A stretch of 64,000 nucleotides of DNA from CBDCYS01 sp965226185 (GCA_965226185.1 CBDDCT010000006.1:124001-188000), one strand, 5' to 3'; counted from the stretch's first letter, positions 44,525-56,025 are shown. Notes: generated from the sequence alone by a model not told the origin. Numbers and translations are program-made.

Positions 44525-44747
44525 ATGAAGATTCTAATTATTGAGGACGACTACGCCCAATACGAGTGGATCCGATCACAGCTAGAGGAGCTAGGCAGGC
44601 GATTCTCTTTCGAGCGAATAGAGAGCGAATCCATGTTTCGGGATCGACTGACGGAAATTCTGGTTGTGCCTCCGGATATCGTGATTGTGGACATCATGCT
44701 TCGGTGGTGTGATCCAAGCCCGAACATGCCAGAGCCACCTCAGGATG
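44525..44747 (+). pseudogene. Response regulator receiver, truncated at a group II intron
   Basis: MKILIIEDDYAQYEWIRSQLEEL...VVPPDIVIVDIMLRWCDPSPNMPEPPQDG is the first half of a receiver domain: acidic pair EDD (8-10) and phosphoacceptor Asp in VIVDIMLRW. At 44748 the text changes to the 3' end of a group II intron lying on the opposite strand. On the far side of the intron (from 46792) no receiver text is recognisable in any frame. The distal half was therefore lost, and simple intron insertion does not explain the break. It was the partner of the interrupted kinase. Confidence 0.8.
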
Positions 44748-46791
<2,044 letters not shown>

Positions 46792-46892
46792 GTTGGCCGA
46801 AATGTGGTTTCGCGAGTTGGTCGACGACTGCTGAGAGCCCTGGATGCGGCAGGCCGGCGCGTTGCTTGACGACGCAGCCTGGGTCGAGACGG

Positions 46893-48218
46893 TCAGCGCG
46901 GCGCTGGCGCGGCAGCGGCCGCGGAGCCGCCGCCCGCTTCCTTGACCGCCGCTTCCACTGCGTCACAAAGCGTGTCCACCTCTCGCAGAGTCGTATAGAC
47001 GTTGGGCGTAATTCGGATGCCGGCGTACTCGTTGGGCAAAGTGATGGCGACCACCAGAATGCGGCTCTTTTCCCAGAGACGCTCAACGAGTTTGGCGGGA
47101 TCCATGCCGTCGACGCTCAGCAATCCGATTCCGCAGGATTGCTCGGGATCGTAGCTGGTCAGCGTTCGCACTCCGGGAAGCTGCTCCAAGCGGCGCGCCC
47201 AGCGCTCACGCAGGTAACGCAGGCGGGCGGCCTTGCGCGCGACGCCAATCCCTTGATGGAAGGCCATCGCTTCGGAAATCGCCAGCCGGTTCGCCGCCGG
47301 ATGGGTGCCGATTCGTTCAAACTTTCGAATGTCATTCGTGAGCGGTTCCGGCGCCGCCATCAAAGGCCAGAGCTTGGGAATCTTGTTCTTTCGCACATAC
47401 AGAAAACCCGTGCCAATCGGCGCCAGCAGCCACTTGTGAAGGCTGGTGCCGAAATAATCGCAGTCGAGGTCCGCCTGCTTGAAGGGGAAGTGGGCGTAGC
47501 TGTGCGCGCCGTCGACGATCACCTCAATGCCGTGAGCGCGGCCGATTTGACAGATTTTCTTTACGGGAAAGATCTGGCCCGTGCGGTTGGTGATGTGGCA
47601 AATCAGGATGACTTTCGTGCGCGGCGTGATGGCCTGCTCGATACGGTCCGCCAGGTCATCCAGACTCGGCGGGGGCGCCGGGAACGGAATCGTCTTGAGG
47701 ACGATCCCTTCCCGCCGTTCGCGCTGCCGCCAAGTCGTGAGCATCCGACCGTAATCCTGGTTGGTCGTCAGCACCTCGTCGCCGGCCTTGAGATCAATGC
47801 CGAGCTGGCAAATCTCGAGCGCTTCACTGGCGTTTCGCGTTATCGCAATCTCTTCGGGATCGCAGCCGAAGTCCGCCGCGAGCTGCCGCCGAACCGTTTC
47901 CACCTGCGGATCGAGAATCTTCCACATATAGTGGACCGGAGCCATATTGGTCATCTGCAGATAGCGGTCCATGGACTGCTGCACGACGCGCGGCGCCGGG
48001 CTGACACCGCCGTTGTTGAGGTTGATGATCGTGCGGTCAATCGTGAAGGCGTGGCGAATTTCGCGCCAGAAATCTTCGTCGCGGGCGATCTGCCCGGCCG
48101 GGCGGCCTTGCGCGGCACCGGCTGCTGCTTTGACGCGCTCAAGCGCGCCGCTGTTGAAGGCGACCGCGGCGGCTCCGGCGGCATAAAAGAACGATCGGCG
48201 ATTCATGGGCCAATTCAT
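46893..48218 (-). CDS. Tat-exported class V aminotransferase-fold protein
   Basis: A PLP-dependent, fold-type I enzyme of the isopenicillin-N-epimerase-like/cysteine-desulfurase-like group, 441 aa. The N-terminus is a Tat signal (MNRRSFFYAAGAAAVAFNSGA). PLP-site text: INLNNGGVSPAPR, AITRNASEALEICQLG, EVLTTNQDYGRML, VILICHITNRTGQIFPV, VDGAHSYAHFPF (Asp pairing the pyridine N) and the Schiff-base lysine in DYFGTSLHKWLLAPIGTGF. Exported members of this group are common in Acidobacteria and Planctomycetes, and their substrate is unknown. The alternative start MNRRSF, four codons in, is equally possible. The intron border lies 101 bases past its stop. Confidence 0.87.
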   Translation of the reverse strand: MNWPMNRRSFFYAAGAAAVAFNSGALERVKAAAGAAQGRPAGQIARDEDFWREIRHAFTIDRTIINLNNGGVSPAPRVVQQSMDRYLQMTNMAPVHYMWKILDPQVETVRRQLAADFGCDPEEIAITRNASEALEICQLGIDLKAGDEVLTTNQDYGRMLTTWRQRERREGIVLKTIPFPAPPPSLDDLADRIEQAITPRTKVILICHITNRTGQIFPVKKICQIGRAHGIEVIVDGAHSYAHFPFKQADLDCDYFGTSLHKWLLAPIGTGFLYVRKNKIPKLWPLMAAPEPLTNDIRKFERIGTHPAANRLAISEAMAFHQGIGVARKAARLRYLRERWARRLEQLPGVRTLTSYDPEQSCGIGLLSVDGMDPAKLVERLWEKSRILVVAITLPNEYAGIRITPNVYTTLREVDTLCDAVEAAVKEAGGGSAAAAAPAPR

Positions 48219-48806
48219 CGGATTGATACCTCCTGGCGCTTCGCCGGCGCACGGCAGCGGGTCAGCCGAAACGTACTGTCATAGGGCCGCGAACCATAGA
48301 TCCTGCTCCACCCCGACTCCATCGACTATAGCCGTAAGGGGGACATCGCCTGTGACTCCGGGGCCCCCCGAGCTGAGGTCTGAACGAGGCTTGGATACGC
48401 TCAATGAAGTGGTCGCCTTGCCGCGGGACCACTATAACGCTGAGGCCCGCATGCTAACAGAAACAGAATTCGGCGGCGCTGGAAGGCCGCCCTTCTACTA
48501 TGACCTAACCAGCGTCAAAGTGGATCTTTCGTATTCGGTCCAGCGCGGACAGGCCGCCGGCGCGGCGTTCGAGTTCAAAAAGGGCGAGGGAGGCTCCTTT
48601 GCGTTATTAGCCAGGATTTCCATTTTGGATCTTGGCCTCCTCGATTCTACGTTCCTTCTCTCTTGAACGCAAGCCTTTCTTGACCGCAGGCACGCACCGG
48701 GCCGGACCGAAGTGCTTCCACTAGACCCTTTCGTTCTCCGAAGGGGACAATTCGTCGGTCGGAAGGCGGTTTTTCAGGCACTCCTCCGAGCTTCACTCCG
48801 CAGCAT
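48219..48806. other. Intergenic region with a possible small ORF (48451-48666, plus)
   Basis: About 590 bases between the aminotransferase and IS element B. A 71-codon frame from ATG 48451 reads MLTETEFGGAGRPPFYYDLTSVKVDLSYSVQRGQ...EFKKGEGGSFALLARISI. The alternating polar/hydrophobic pattern looks like a real beta-rich domain, possibly a fragment, but I cannot assign a family. No ribosome-binding site is obvious. The rest shows no feature. Confidence 0.3.
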
Positions 48807-50273
48807 CCAGATTTCGCACTCGCGAGCGACCGTTCTACCCGCTCGGCAGCGGCAGCGCCCAGATCCTGTGCAGCATGTCACCGAACAGCCTGCGGTTCAG
48901 ATGCCCCTCGGCCAGCAGCAGCCAGTAATACCGCGCGTGCTTGACCAGCCGACCGCCGGTCTTCATCAATCTGTGTTGCAAGCTCGTCAGCGACCAGCTC
49001 TTGATCCTGTGCGGCAGTCCCAGCCGCCGCCACAAGTTGCCCAGGTTGTAGGCCAGCACGCTGAGTTGCAGTCGCACTTCGTTGGCCCGAAAGCGATGGC
49101 ACGAAAGCCGTGTCCAGTGCGTGGCCTGCTTGCCTTCTTTAATCCATTGCTCGGCCGTGCCGCGCTTGTTGTAGAAGCGCACAACAGACCGACTCGGCAA
49201 CGTCATGTTCGTCACGATAAAACCGACGCGCGGGAACAGCTCACCGAGATGATGCTCGACCTTGGCCACGATGCGTCGCGGCTTGGACCAACTCTCCGCC
49301 TGATAGCGGAAGCTCTTGTAGCGCACCAAGGGCTTCCGGGAGGGCCTGCCCGGCGGCCGAAACAGGATGTCTTCGATCGCCAATTCCAAGCTCTTGTTGG
49401 CCGGAATGCGAATGGCGTACTGCACTCCGCGTTCCTCCGAAAACTCATAAATCTCCGGCTTAGCAAAGGCCGCATCGCCCCGGAAGGTGACCTGTTTGCC
49501 CGCGGCCTGTTGGCGCTTGATCTCGGGCAGCAGCAACTCCTTCCAGTCCTCAGCGCTGTGCACGTTGCCTGGACGCAGCTTCGCCGCCAGGCAATCCCCA
49601 TGCTGGTTGAACAACAACAGCGGGTGGTAGCAGACCGACTCGAAATGGCCGTTGTAAGCACTGCCCTCTTGCTGGCCGTGGACAGGGCTTTCGGTCGAGT
49701 CCATGTCGAGAACGACGCGCTCGGAGTCGTCTTGCGTCTCGGCTTGCGCCACCAGCTCGCGGTTCACAGCCATCAGCCCCAGCAAGTTCTCCTCGCTCGC
49801 CAGCATCTCCGTCTCGAAGCTCTGCAGTCGCGAGGTCAGTGCCCCGCCGCGATCCCAGTTCCTCTTCGAGCCGATCAAGCGAAACGTCGGGTCAGCCGAC
49901 ACTCGGACGGCGTCGTTGAGGTCCTCGTAGCCTGCCAGCCGAGAGTAGACTGACTGCCGCAGCAGATCGGCCAGCGGGAACTTCTTGTTCAAGCCTTGCC
50001 GTGGGTCACTGAGATGTTCCTCGATCAGCTTCCCGAGCCCGAGTCGTTCGTCCAGCTCGCGGACGAGAATGAGCCCGCCATCGGAAGTGACACGCGATCC
50101 TTGGAAATCGACTTTCAATAAGCCGTTGAAGCTTAGCTGGAACGGCTTGTTTTCTTTTTCACCCATTGGGTGTTGATCTCCTCAGCGCCTTGAGTGCTTT
50201 CCAACCCGCATCAATAAAGGCGTCCGAGGCCACCCGATGGTTAGCAGAACCGAAACTAAAGTGGAAATCCGGG
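48807..50273 (-). mobile_element. IS1380-type element B, intact copy
   Basis: The right border in plus coordinates is GTGGAAATCCGGG (ending 50273), equal to the left end of the truncated copy at 37748. The other border is an imperfect inverted match (CCAGATTTCGCACT, 48807). It contains one complete transposase gene. The target duplication is not clear. Confidence 0.75.
48835..50166 (-). CDS. IS1380-family transposase (element B, intact)
   Basis: A 443-aa DDE transposase with the N-terminal SRVTSDGGLILVRELDERLGLG and LAGYEDLNDAVRVSADPTF blocks of the family. The acidic residues lie in VLDMDSTESPVHGQQEG, FRGDAAFAKPEIY and GTAEQWIKEGKQATHWTRLS. It is the full-length reference for the broken copy at 37855-39178, from which it differs at a few percent of residues. 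It could supply transposase to both copies. Confidence 0.92.
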   Translation of the reverse strand: MGEKENKPFQLSFNGLLKVDFQGSRVTSDGGLILVRELDERLGLGKLIEEHLSDPRQGLNKKFPLADLLRQSVYSRLAGYEDLNDAVRVSADPTFRLIGSKRNWDRGGALTSRLQSFETEMLASEENLLGLMAVNRELVAQAETQDDSERVVLDMDSTESPVHGQQEGSAYNGHFESVCYHPLLLFNQHGDCLAAKLRPGNVHSAEDWKELLLPEIKRQQAAGKQVTFRGDAAFAKPEIYEFSEERGVQYAIRIPANKSLELAIEDILFRPPGRPSRKPLVRYKSFRYQAESWSKPRRIVAKVEHHLGELFPRVGFIVTNMTLPSRSVVRFYNKRGTAEQWIKEGKQATHWTRLSCHRFRANEVRLQLSVLAYNLGNLWRRLGLPHRIKSWSLTSLQHRLMKTGGRLVKHARYYWLLLAEGHLNRRLFGDMLHRIWALPLPSG

Positions 50274-50333
50274 ATTAGAAAGCGCGGCTCAAATCGCAGT
50301 GAAACGTCGGGAACGATCAGCGGCTCGGGCGGG

Positions 50334-52373
50334 CTAGCGTTGACCGATTCGTCTCAAAAGTTCCGCTTCCCCAATCACCGCCACCCCCAGTTGCTCCGCC
50401 TTGGTCAGCTTCGACCCGGCTGCTTCGCCGGCGACAACATAGTCGGTTTTCTTGCTCACCGAACCGCTGACTTTGCCTCCCGCTTGTTCGATGAGTTGTT
50501 TCGCGGCGCCTCTGGACATGTTGGGGAGCGTCCCGGTCAGCACGAATGTCAGGCCCGCAAGATTGTCGCTGGTTTTCTCCGTGCGCTGCTGGCTGAACTG
50601 CAGGCCGGCCTGCCGGAGTTGCTCCAGCAAGTCCAAATTGTTGGGTTCGCGAAAGAAGTCCGTGATCGCCTCGGCGACTCTGGGCCCTACGTCCTCGACC
50701 TCTTGCAACTCCTCCAGCGAGGCCGCTTTGAGGGCGTCGATGCTGGCAAACCCCTCCGCCACGACTTGCGCCGTTCTCTCGCCCACAAAGCGAACACCCA
50801 GCGCGAACACCACCCTCGGCAGCGGCACGGCGCGGGATTTTCCGATGTTTTCCAGGAGATTGGCGGCCGACTTCTCGCCCATGCGCTCGAGGCTTTCGAG
50901 CTGTTCGCCGGTCAATTGATAAAGATCAGCCACGCTCTTCACCAGACCCTTCTCAACAAGCTGGTCAACCAGAGCGTCGCCCAGACCGTCTATGTTCATG
51001 GCGCGGCGGGAAGCGAAGTGCAGCACCGACTCCTTGAGGCGCGCCGGGCAGTTCGCATTCACGCAGCGGCGGATCACTTCGCCTTCTTCCCGCACGAGCT
51101 TCGTGCCGCAGACAGGACACACGCGAGGCATCAGGAAGGGCTGCCGCTCGTTGCCTTCCGCGACGACTCGGACCACCTTGGGAATGACGTCACCGCTCCG
51201 TTCGACGAGCACGGTGTCGCCGATGTGGAGTCCCAGGCGAGCGACCTCGTCCTCGTTGTGCAGGGTCGCCCGCGAAACGGTCGCGCCTCCAACAAAAACC
51301 GGCCGCAGCCGGGCCCGCGGAGTGACGGCGCCAGTCCGCCCTACCTGCACGTCGATGCCCTCCACGACGGTCTCGGCCTGCTCGGCCGCGAATTTATACG
51401 CGATGGCCCAGCGCGGCGCGCGGGCCGTTGTTCCCAGCGACGATTGCTGCGCCGTGGAGTCGACTTTGAGAACCAGTCCGTCAATTTCGTACGGCAGGCT
51501 CTCCCTCTTTTCCCGCCACTGCCGGTGAAAATCGAGCACTTCTTCGATCCCATGCAGCAGCGCCCGATGCGGGTTCACCTTAAAACCCAGCTTCGTCAGC
51601 GTATCGAGCGTCTCCCAGTGTCGCGGTCGAATCGGATTGCCATCGGCCAAAAGCATGTAGACAAAATAATCCAGCCGTCGGGAGGCCGTGATCCTGTGAT
51701 CGAGAACCCGCAGCGATCCGGCAGCGGCGCTGCGGGGATTCGTGAATGTCGGCTGCTCGAGGCGCAGGCGTTCAGAGTTCAGACGCTCGAACGCTTTGGC
51801 GCTCATGACGACTTCTCCTCGCACTTCGAACTCAGCGGGAAGCGCAATGTCCGGAGTGGCCGCGCTGTCCAATGTGAGGGGCAGGGAGCGGATCGTACGG
51901 GCGTTCTCGGTGATGTCTTCGCCAGTGAGGCCGTCCCCGCGCGTCAAAGCCCGGATCATGCGGCTGCCGGAAAAGTGTACCACCCCGGAAAAATGCACCG
52001 CCATCGATATGCCGTCCAGCTTCAGCTCCCCCACATAGTCGACCACTCCGAGTCCCGAGAGTTCGCGCACCCGGCGGTCGAAGTCCCGCACCCCCTCCGC
52101 GTCGAAGGCGTTGTCGAGACTCATCATGCGGGTGAGATGGGTCACCTTGACAAACCCTTCGCGAGGAGCTCCCCCGACGCGTTGCGTGGGGGAGTCCGGC
52201 GTGATGAGTTCAGGGTGCTGCTCCTCCAGCGCCGTCAGCCGTGCGAGCAGCTCATCGTATTCCGCGTCGCTGATCTGGGGCTGGTCGAGCACGTAGTAAG
52301 AATGCTCGTGGCGGCGGATCTCCTCGCGGAGCGCGCCGGCCCTTTGCGACATATCGAACACGGGGTCTGCCAT
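50334..52373 (-). CDS. ligA: NAD-dependent DNA ligase LigA
   Basis: Seals nicks in DNA with NAD during replication and repair. It is 679 aa, usual length. Parts in order: domain Ia (HEHSYYVLDQPQISDAEYDEL), the adenylation domain with the nucleophile Lys118 in KLDG (118-121), the OB fold, the zinc finger (CPVCGTKLV...CVNANCPARL, four Cys), helix-hairpin-helix repeats (VEDVGPRVAEAI) and a C-terminal BRCT domain (LAGLTFVLTGTLPNMSR). Just after the active-site motif a six-residue unit is doubled (VHFSGV-VHFSGS), and the two 18-base units have diverged. The gene is divergent from the lipid-kinase gene, with only 19 bases between the starts. Confidence 0.96.
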   Translation of the reverse strand: MADPVFDMSQRAGALREEIRRHEHSYYVLDQPQISDAEYDELLARLTALEEQHPELITPDSPTQRVGGAPREGFVKVTHLTRMMSLDNAFDAEGVRDFDRRVRELSGLGVVDYVGELKLDGISMAVHFSGVVHFSGSRMIRALTRGDGLTGEDITENARTIRSLPLTLDSAATPDIALPAEFEVRGEVVMSAKAFERLNSERLRLEQPTFTNPRSAAAGSLRVLDHRITASRRLDYFVYMLLADGNPIRPRHWETLDTLTKLGFKVNPHRALLHGIEEVLDFHRQWREKRESLPYEIDGLVLKVDSTAQQSSLGTTARAPRWAIAYKFAAEQAETVVEGIDVQVGRTGAVTPRARLRPVFVGGATVSRATLHNEDEVARLGLHIGDTVLVERSGDVIPKVVRVVAEGNERQPFLMPRVCPVCGTKLVREEGEVIRRCVNANCPARLKESVLHFASRRAMNIDGLGDALVDQLVEKGLVKSVADLYQLTGEQLESLERMGEKSAANLLENIGKSRAVPLPRVVFALGVRFVGERTAQVVAEGFASIDALKAASLEELQEVEDVGPRVAEAITDFFREPNNLDLLEQLRQAGLQFSQQRTEKTSDNLAGLTFVLTGTLPNMSRGAAKQLIEQAGGKVSGSVSKKTDYVVAGEAAGSKLTKAEQLGVAVIGEAELLRRIGQR

Positions 52374-52392
52374 CGACGTTCTATTATAGAAA

Positions 52393-53370
52393 TTGGGTCC
52401 CGATAGCTATCAGCACTGCGCTCTGATCTACAACCCCACCTCGGGCCGGATTCAGATTCTTCGCGAGAAAAAAGTCGAATGGGCGCGGGAGATCCTTCAG
52501 CAATGGATTCCCCGCGTGGATAAGATAGCCACCGAGTCCAAGGGGGACGCGCTGCGGCTGACTCGCGACGCCATTGCCGGCGGCTGCGACCTCATCGCTG
52601 CTTGCGGCGGCGACGGCACTCTGAACGAGGTCGTCGGCGGTATCGGCGACTCCGGCGTAACGCTGTTGCCCTTGCCGGCCGGCACCGCGAATCTGCTGGC
52701 TAAACAAGCCGCCATTCCCATGGAGCCGGATAAAGCGGCGGCATTGTTTCCTGAAACGGCCTCTTATGAAGTGCCCCTCGGGATCGTCCGCTGCGAGAAT
52801 CCCCAACCGTCCGAGCGGCTGTTTCTGTTGCTGTGCGGCGTGGGAGTGGACGCCAGCATCATTTACAGCCTCAACACCAAGCTCAAGGCCTATCTCGGGC
52901 AGGGCGCCTATTGGTTGGGATCTCTCGATCATCTTCATCGCAAGTTCGAGCCGTTTCGCATTTGCATGGACGGAGAAACCCATGAATGCACGTTCGCGCT
53001 GCTCAGCAAGAGCCGTGTCTATGCGGGGCATCTGGCCATCACTCCTGATGCACACCCCTTTCGGGATGAGTTTGATGTTGTCCTCTTTCATGGGCAGTCG
53101 CCACTACGCTACGTGAACTATCTCGCCCAGATCGCGGCGCGCAAACTCGATCAGTTGCCCGACGTCACTTTCCATCGGACCCGCCGGGCTGAGTTCTTTC
53201 CGCTGGACTCCGACCGTGTTTACGTTCAAGTGGATGGCGAACTGGCGGGACGGCTTCCCGCCACCGTCGAGGTGGCGGCCCACGGAGTCAAAATCCTTCT
53301 GCCCACGCGCTATGCCGACGAGCACGCCGGTCCGGTGACCGCGGATGCTCTCACCACCGCAGCGTCCTAG
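52393..53370 (+). CDS. Diacylglycerol/lipid kinase family protein
   Basis: DAGK catalytic-domain family (PF00781), 325 aa. It phosphorylates a lipid with ATP; the substrate is not predictable. Motifs: ALIYNPTSGR at the N-terminus, the nucleotide-binding loop CGGDGTLNEVVGGI (about 71-84), PAGTANLLAKQ (the PxGTxN motif) and the C-terminal beta-sandwich (VYVQVDGELAGRLPATVEVAAHGVKILLP). The start is TTG and lies 19 bases from the ligA ATG on the other strand, so the two transcripts must begin inside or overlap each other. The DUF457 gene follows after 32 bases, probably in one operon. Confidence 0.88.
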   Translation: MGPDSYQHCALIYNPTSGRIQILREKKVEWAREILQQWIPRVDKIATESKGDALRLTRDAIAGGCDLIAACGGDGTLNEVVGGIGDSGVTLLPLPAGTANLLAKQAAIPMEPDKAAALFPETASYEVPLGIVRCENPQPSERLFLLLCGVGVDASIIYSLNTKLKAYLGQGAYWLGSLDHLHRKFEPFRICMDGETHECTFALLSKSRVYAGHLAITPDAHPFRDEFDVVLFHGQSPLRYVNYLAQIAARKLDQLPDVTFHRTRRAEFFPLDSDRVYVQVDGELAGRLPATVEVAAHGVKILLPTRYADEHAGPVTADALTTAAS

Positions 53371-53402
53371 ACCCGACGCCGCTCCCAAGCAGCTCCGAAG
53401 CA

Positions 53403-54386
53403 ATGGACCCGCTCACTCACACCGCCGCGGGAATACTGATCGCGCGGGCTGGAACGAACCGTTTCATCCCGCGCGCCACGCTTATCTGCGTCGTGGCGGC
53501 GAATATTCCTGATATCGACCTCGCCACGGCAACCTCGTCGATCAACTACTTGAACTATCATCGCCACTTCACCCACGGGTTACCCGCGGTGCCGTTCATG
53601 GGGGCGCTGGCACTTCTTTTAGCGGAAGGCCTGGCTCGCCTGTTCCGGCGAAGGAGCGAGCCTTTACCGTGGCTGCGCGCCTGGGTTGTCTCGACTCTGG
53701 TGGCGCTGACGCACCCGCTGCTCGATCTAACGAACGCTTACGGCATCCGCCTGGGGCTGCCGTTTTCGGACGCATGGCAGAGCCTGGACATCTTGTTTAT
53801 CATCGAGCCGTTCATCTGGCTCATCTTGTTTCTTGCAATTGTCGCCCCCATGCTCGTGGGTCTGCTGCACGGCGAGATCGGCGACGAACCGCCACGCCGG
53901 GACCGCTGGGCATGGGCCGGGCTGGCGCTGGTTCTCGCCTTCATCGGAGTCAAGGGCGTGCTCCATGCGAAGGCGGTTGAGACGCTCGATTCGCATCTTT
54001 ATGACGGCGTGCCCGCGGTTCGAGTGGCGGCATTTCCGCTGCCATTGAATCCGCTGACCTGGCTGGCTTATGTGGAATCCGGGCGTTCCCACTATGTCTC
54101 GACACTTAACTTGACCGAAAACTACGACGCTTCCCTCGCCGAGCGGTATTACAAACCCGAGCCCGGTCCTGTCCTGGAGGCCGCCTATGCGGGCAGCGTC
54201 GTTCGCGATTATCGGAACTTCGCGCGCTATGCCTTCACCAGCGTGGAACCGATTCCGGGCGGCTCTCTTGTGCGAATGGCCGATTTTCGTTTTCCGCGAG
54301 GAGACGGCTTTGGCTTTCAGTGCCGCGTTGAACTGGACGAATTGAACCGGGTGGTGCGGCAAGAGTTCAGCTATGGGGGCAATTGA
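53403..54386 (+). CDS. Membrane-bound metal-dependent hydrolase (YdjM/DUF457 family)
   Basis: A 327-aa integral membrane protein of PF04307. The N-terminal DPLTHTAAGILIARA, the conserved NIPDIDL, HRHFTHGLPAVPF and ALTHPLLDLTNAYG contain the histidines and aspartates thought to bind metal. Membrane segments are seen at about 20-37, 60-80, 92-112, 130-155 and 174-192. A C-terminal soluble part of about 120 residues ends RVELDELNRVVRQEFSY. E. coli YdjM is SOS-regulated, but no LexA box was seen here. It follows the lipid kinase by 32 bases on the same strand, so a membrane-lipid role is conceivable but unproven. Confidence 0.85.
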   Translation: MDPLTHTAAGILIARAGTNRFIPRATLICVVAANIPDIDLATATSSINYLNYHRHFTHGLPAVPFMGALALLLAEGLARLFRRRSEPLPWLRAWVVSTLVALTHPLLDLTNAYGIRLGLPFSDAWQSLDILFIIEPFIWLILFLAIVAPMLVGLLHGEIGDEPPRRDRWAWAGLALVLAFIGVKGVLHAKAVETLDSHLYDGVPAVRVAAFPLPLNPLTWLAYVESGRSHYVSTLNLTENYDASLAERYYKPEPGPVLEAAYAGSVVRDYRNFARYAFTSVEPIPGGSLVRMADFRFPRGDGFGFQCRVELDELNRVVRQEFSYGGN

Positions 54387-54891
54387 ACCTTCGCCCCGGT
54401 GCGGAGCCCTCGAGAAAGTAGGGACCGTCGAAGTGCAACTGGCCCCGGATCAGCCGGCACGAGCGCAAGTAAACGTCATCGGGTGAACCGAGCTTTTCGA
54501 TATAGCAGTGAGCTGCGTCACCGCCGCACCAGACGCACTGGGGTCTCTCGCGTCCCTGCTCGGTGACGATCGCCTTGGGGATTGGGAACAACGTGTCGCC
54601 GCGCCGCAACTTGGCCAATCCCTTCTTGAGCTCGGCATCGCAGCAACGCAAGCCGATGTCCTTCATGTAGGCCTCGCCGGGAACGTTCGGATGGTTGTGT
54701 GAGCCGGCCATGCCGATGAGGTTCTCGACCCTTTCGTAATAGGGCTTGACGTTTTCGTAGCTGATCGGCCAGTCAATGGGCGCGCCCATCTTGCGCGCAT
54801 TGGCGAAGTCGTGCGCGGAGAAGCGGAAGGCGTGGGCCGACCACATCAGGGATTTGCCCCCCACGGCGCCAACGACGCCGAATCAAATCTT
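54380..54891 (-). pseudogene. GMC oxidoreductase remnant
   Basis: The minus-strand text FGVVGAVGGKSLMWSAHAFRFS...GAPIDWPISYENVKPYYERVENLIGMAGSHNH...QCVWCGGDAAHCYIEKLGSPDDVYL is the middle of a glucose-methanol-choline family flavoprotein. It lacks the N-terminal FAD-binding GxGxxG part and the C-terminal His/Asn active site. It begins directly behind the stop of the acyltransferase gene and runs into the 3' end of the DUF457 gene, so both ends were lost to deletion. A short ORF from 54864 exists but should not be functional. Confidence 0.8.
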
Positions 54892-56025
54892 GACGAAGAT
54901 GCGGCGTTTGTAGAGCCAGTGGCACAGATACCACATGACCAAGAACATCGATATGGCTTGCGCCACGGGCCCCCACTTGCCCAGGAAGGCGTACTCCTGG
55001 CTGAATACAGCGACCGACTCGTCGATCCAGCCGTCCAAGAGGATGTCCAGGCAATAGATGAACATTGAGTTGACTCCGACCACAACCAGTGGAAACGTGA
55101 TCCTTCGGTAGCCTTTCACTTCTACCAGCCAGTAGAAGCCGAGCAACAGGAGCAGCACCCAGCCGGATACGGCGAAGGTGTAAGAGGGCGTGTGAATTCG
55201 CTTGACGATCGGGATGAATGGAGCGAGTGCATACCCGACGGCGAAACACGCGGCTGCACCGCCCGCGAGCAACTTCATGCGCCGGGTGTGGGAGTTCTTC
55301 TCGATCATCAGATAGCCGCACCAGACGCCGAAGAGTGTGACGACGGTGCTTGGGATGAAGTTGATCGTCGCCCAATGGCCGGGGTTGGCAGCGCCGAAAA
55401 CGAAGTGGTCGATTCGTTCTCCAATGTTGTCTCCGACCGAGAAAGCGCCGTCGGCGCCGGAGTACGCGATGAACAAGACGGCATACGCCATCATGATCAG
55501 CGCCGCCCACGCCGCCTGCGCCTTGAAGCGCAGCTTCATCAGCCAGTAGCAGATGAAGTAGGTGAAGCCAATCTGAGCCAGCACGTTGATGAGTTGGAAG
55601 CGCATCCTACCGGCCGAGATCGACATCATGACGTTACTGATCACGATGAGCATCAGGGCGCGATAGACGACGTGCCTCGAAACTGACTCCGACCCCGCAC
55701 GCCGGGCGCGCGCCGCGAAGGCAAACGGCATCGCGAGCCCCACCATGAACATGAAGGCGGGCTGAATCACGTCCCAGAACGCCATGCCTTCCCATTGGGC
55801 GTGTCGAAACTGGCGCCCCAGCCAGCCCCAGGATGGGTCATCCGAAAGAGTCGCCAACCCGAAGCCATGCGCGGCAAGCGTCGTCATGATGAACCCGCGG
55901 AATGCGTCGAGCGAAACAAGCCGGTCGGACCGTGAAGGTTTCTCCCCGGCGTTCGGGTCCGCTCTTGTGTAGCGAGCGGTCTCATGAGCGGCGGCTTCAG
56001 GCGGGCTCTGAACGAGAGTGGCCAT
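54883..56025 (-). CDS. DUF5009/heparan-alpha-glucosaminide N-acetyltransferase-like membrane protein
   Basis: A 380-aa polytopic protein with about ten transmembrane segments. The soluble N-terminus runs to about residue 33. RLVSLDAFRGFIMTTLAAHGFG is the family start, followed by FWDVIQPAFMFMVGLAMPFAFAARARR, VYRALMLIVISNVMMSI, NVLAQIGFTYFICYWLM, TINFIPSTVVTLFGVWCGYLM and a last helix ending KRRIFVKI. Relatives (NagX/YeiB-like and DUF5009) are thought to acylate sugars across the membrane. The acceptor is unknown. The last codons border the GMC remnant, so the gene end may have been moulded by that deletion, though the C-terminal helix looks complete. Confidence 0.8.
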   Translation of the reverse strand: MATLVQSPPEAAAHETARYTRADPNAGEKPSRSDRLVSLDAFRGFIMTTLAAHGFGLATLSDDPSWGWLGRQFRHAQWEGMAFWDVIQPAFMFMVGLAMPFAFAARARRAGSESVSRHVVYRALMLIVISNVMMSISAGRMRFQLINVLAQIGFTYFICYWLMKLRFKAQAAWAALIMMAYAVLFIAYSGADGAFSVGDNIGERIDHFVFGAANPGHWATINFIPSTVVTLFGVWCGYLMIEKNSHTRRMKLLAGGAAACFAVGYALAPFIPIVKRIHTPSYTFAVSGWVLLLLLGFYWLVEVKGYRRITFPLVVVGVNSMFIYCLDILLDGWIDESVAVFSQEYAFLGKWGPVAQAISMFLVMWYLCHWLYKRRIFVKI

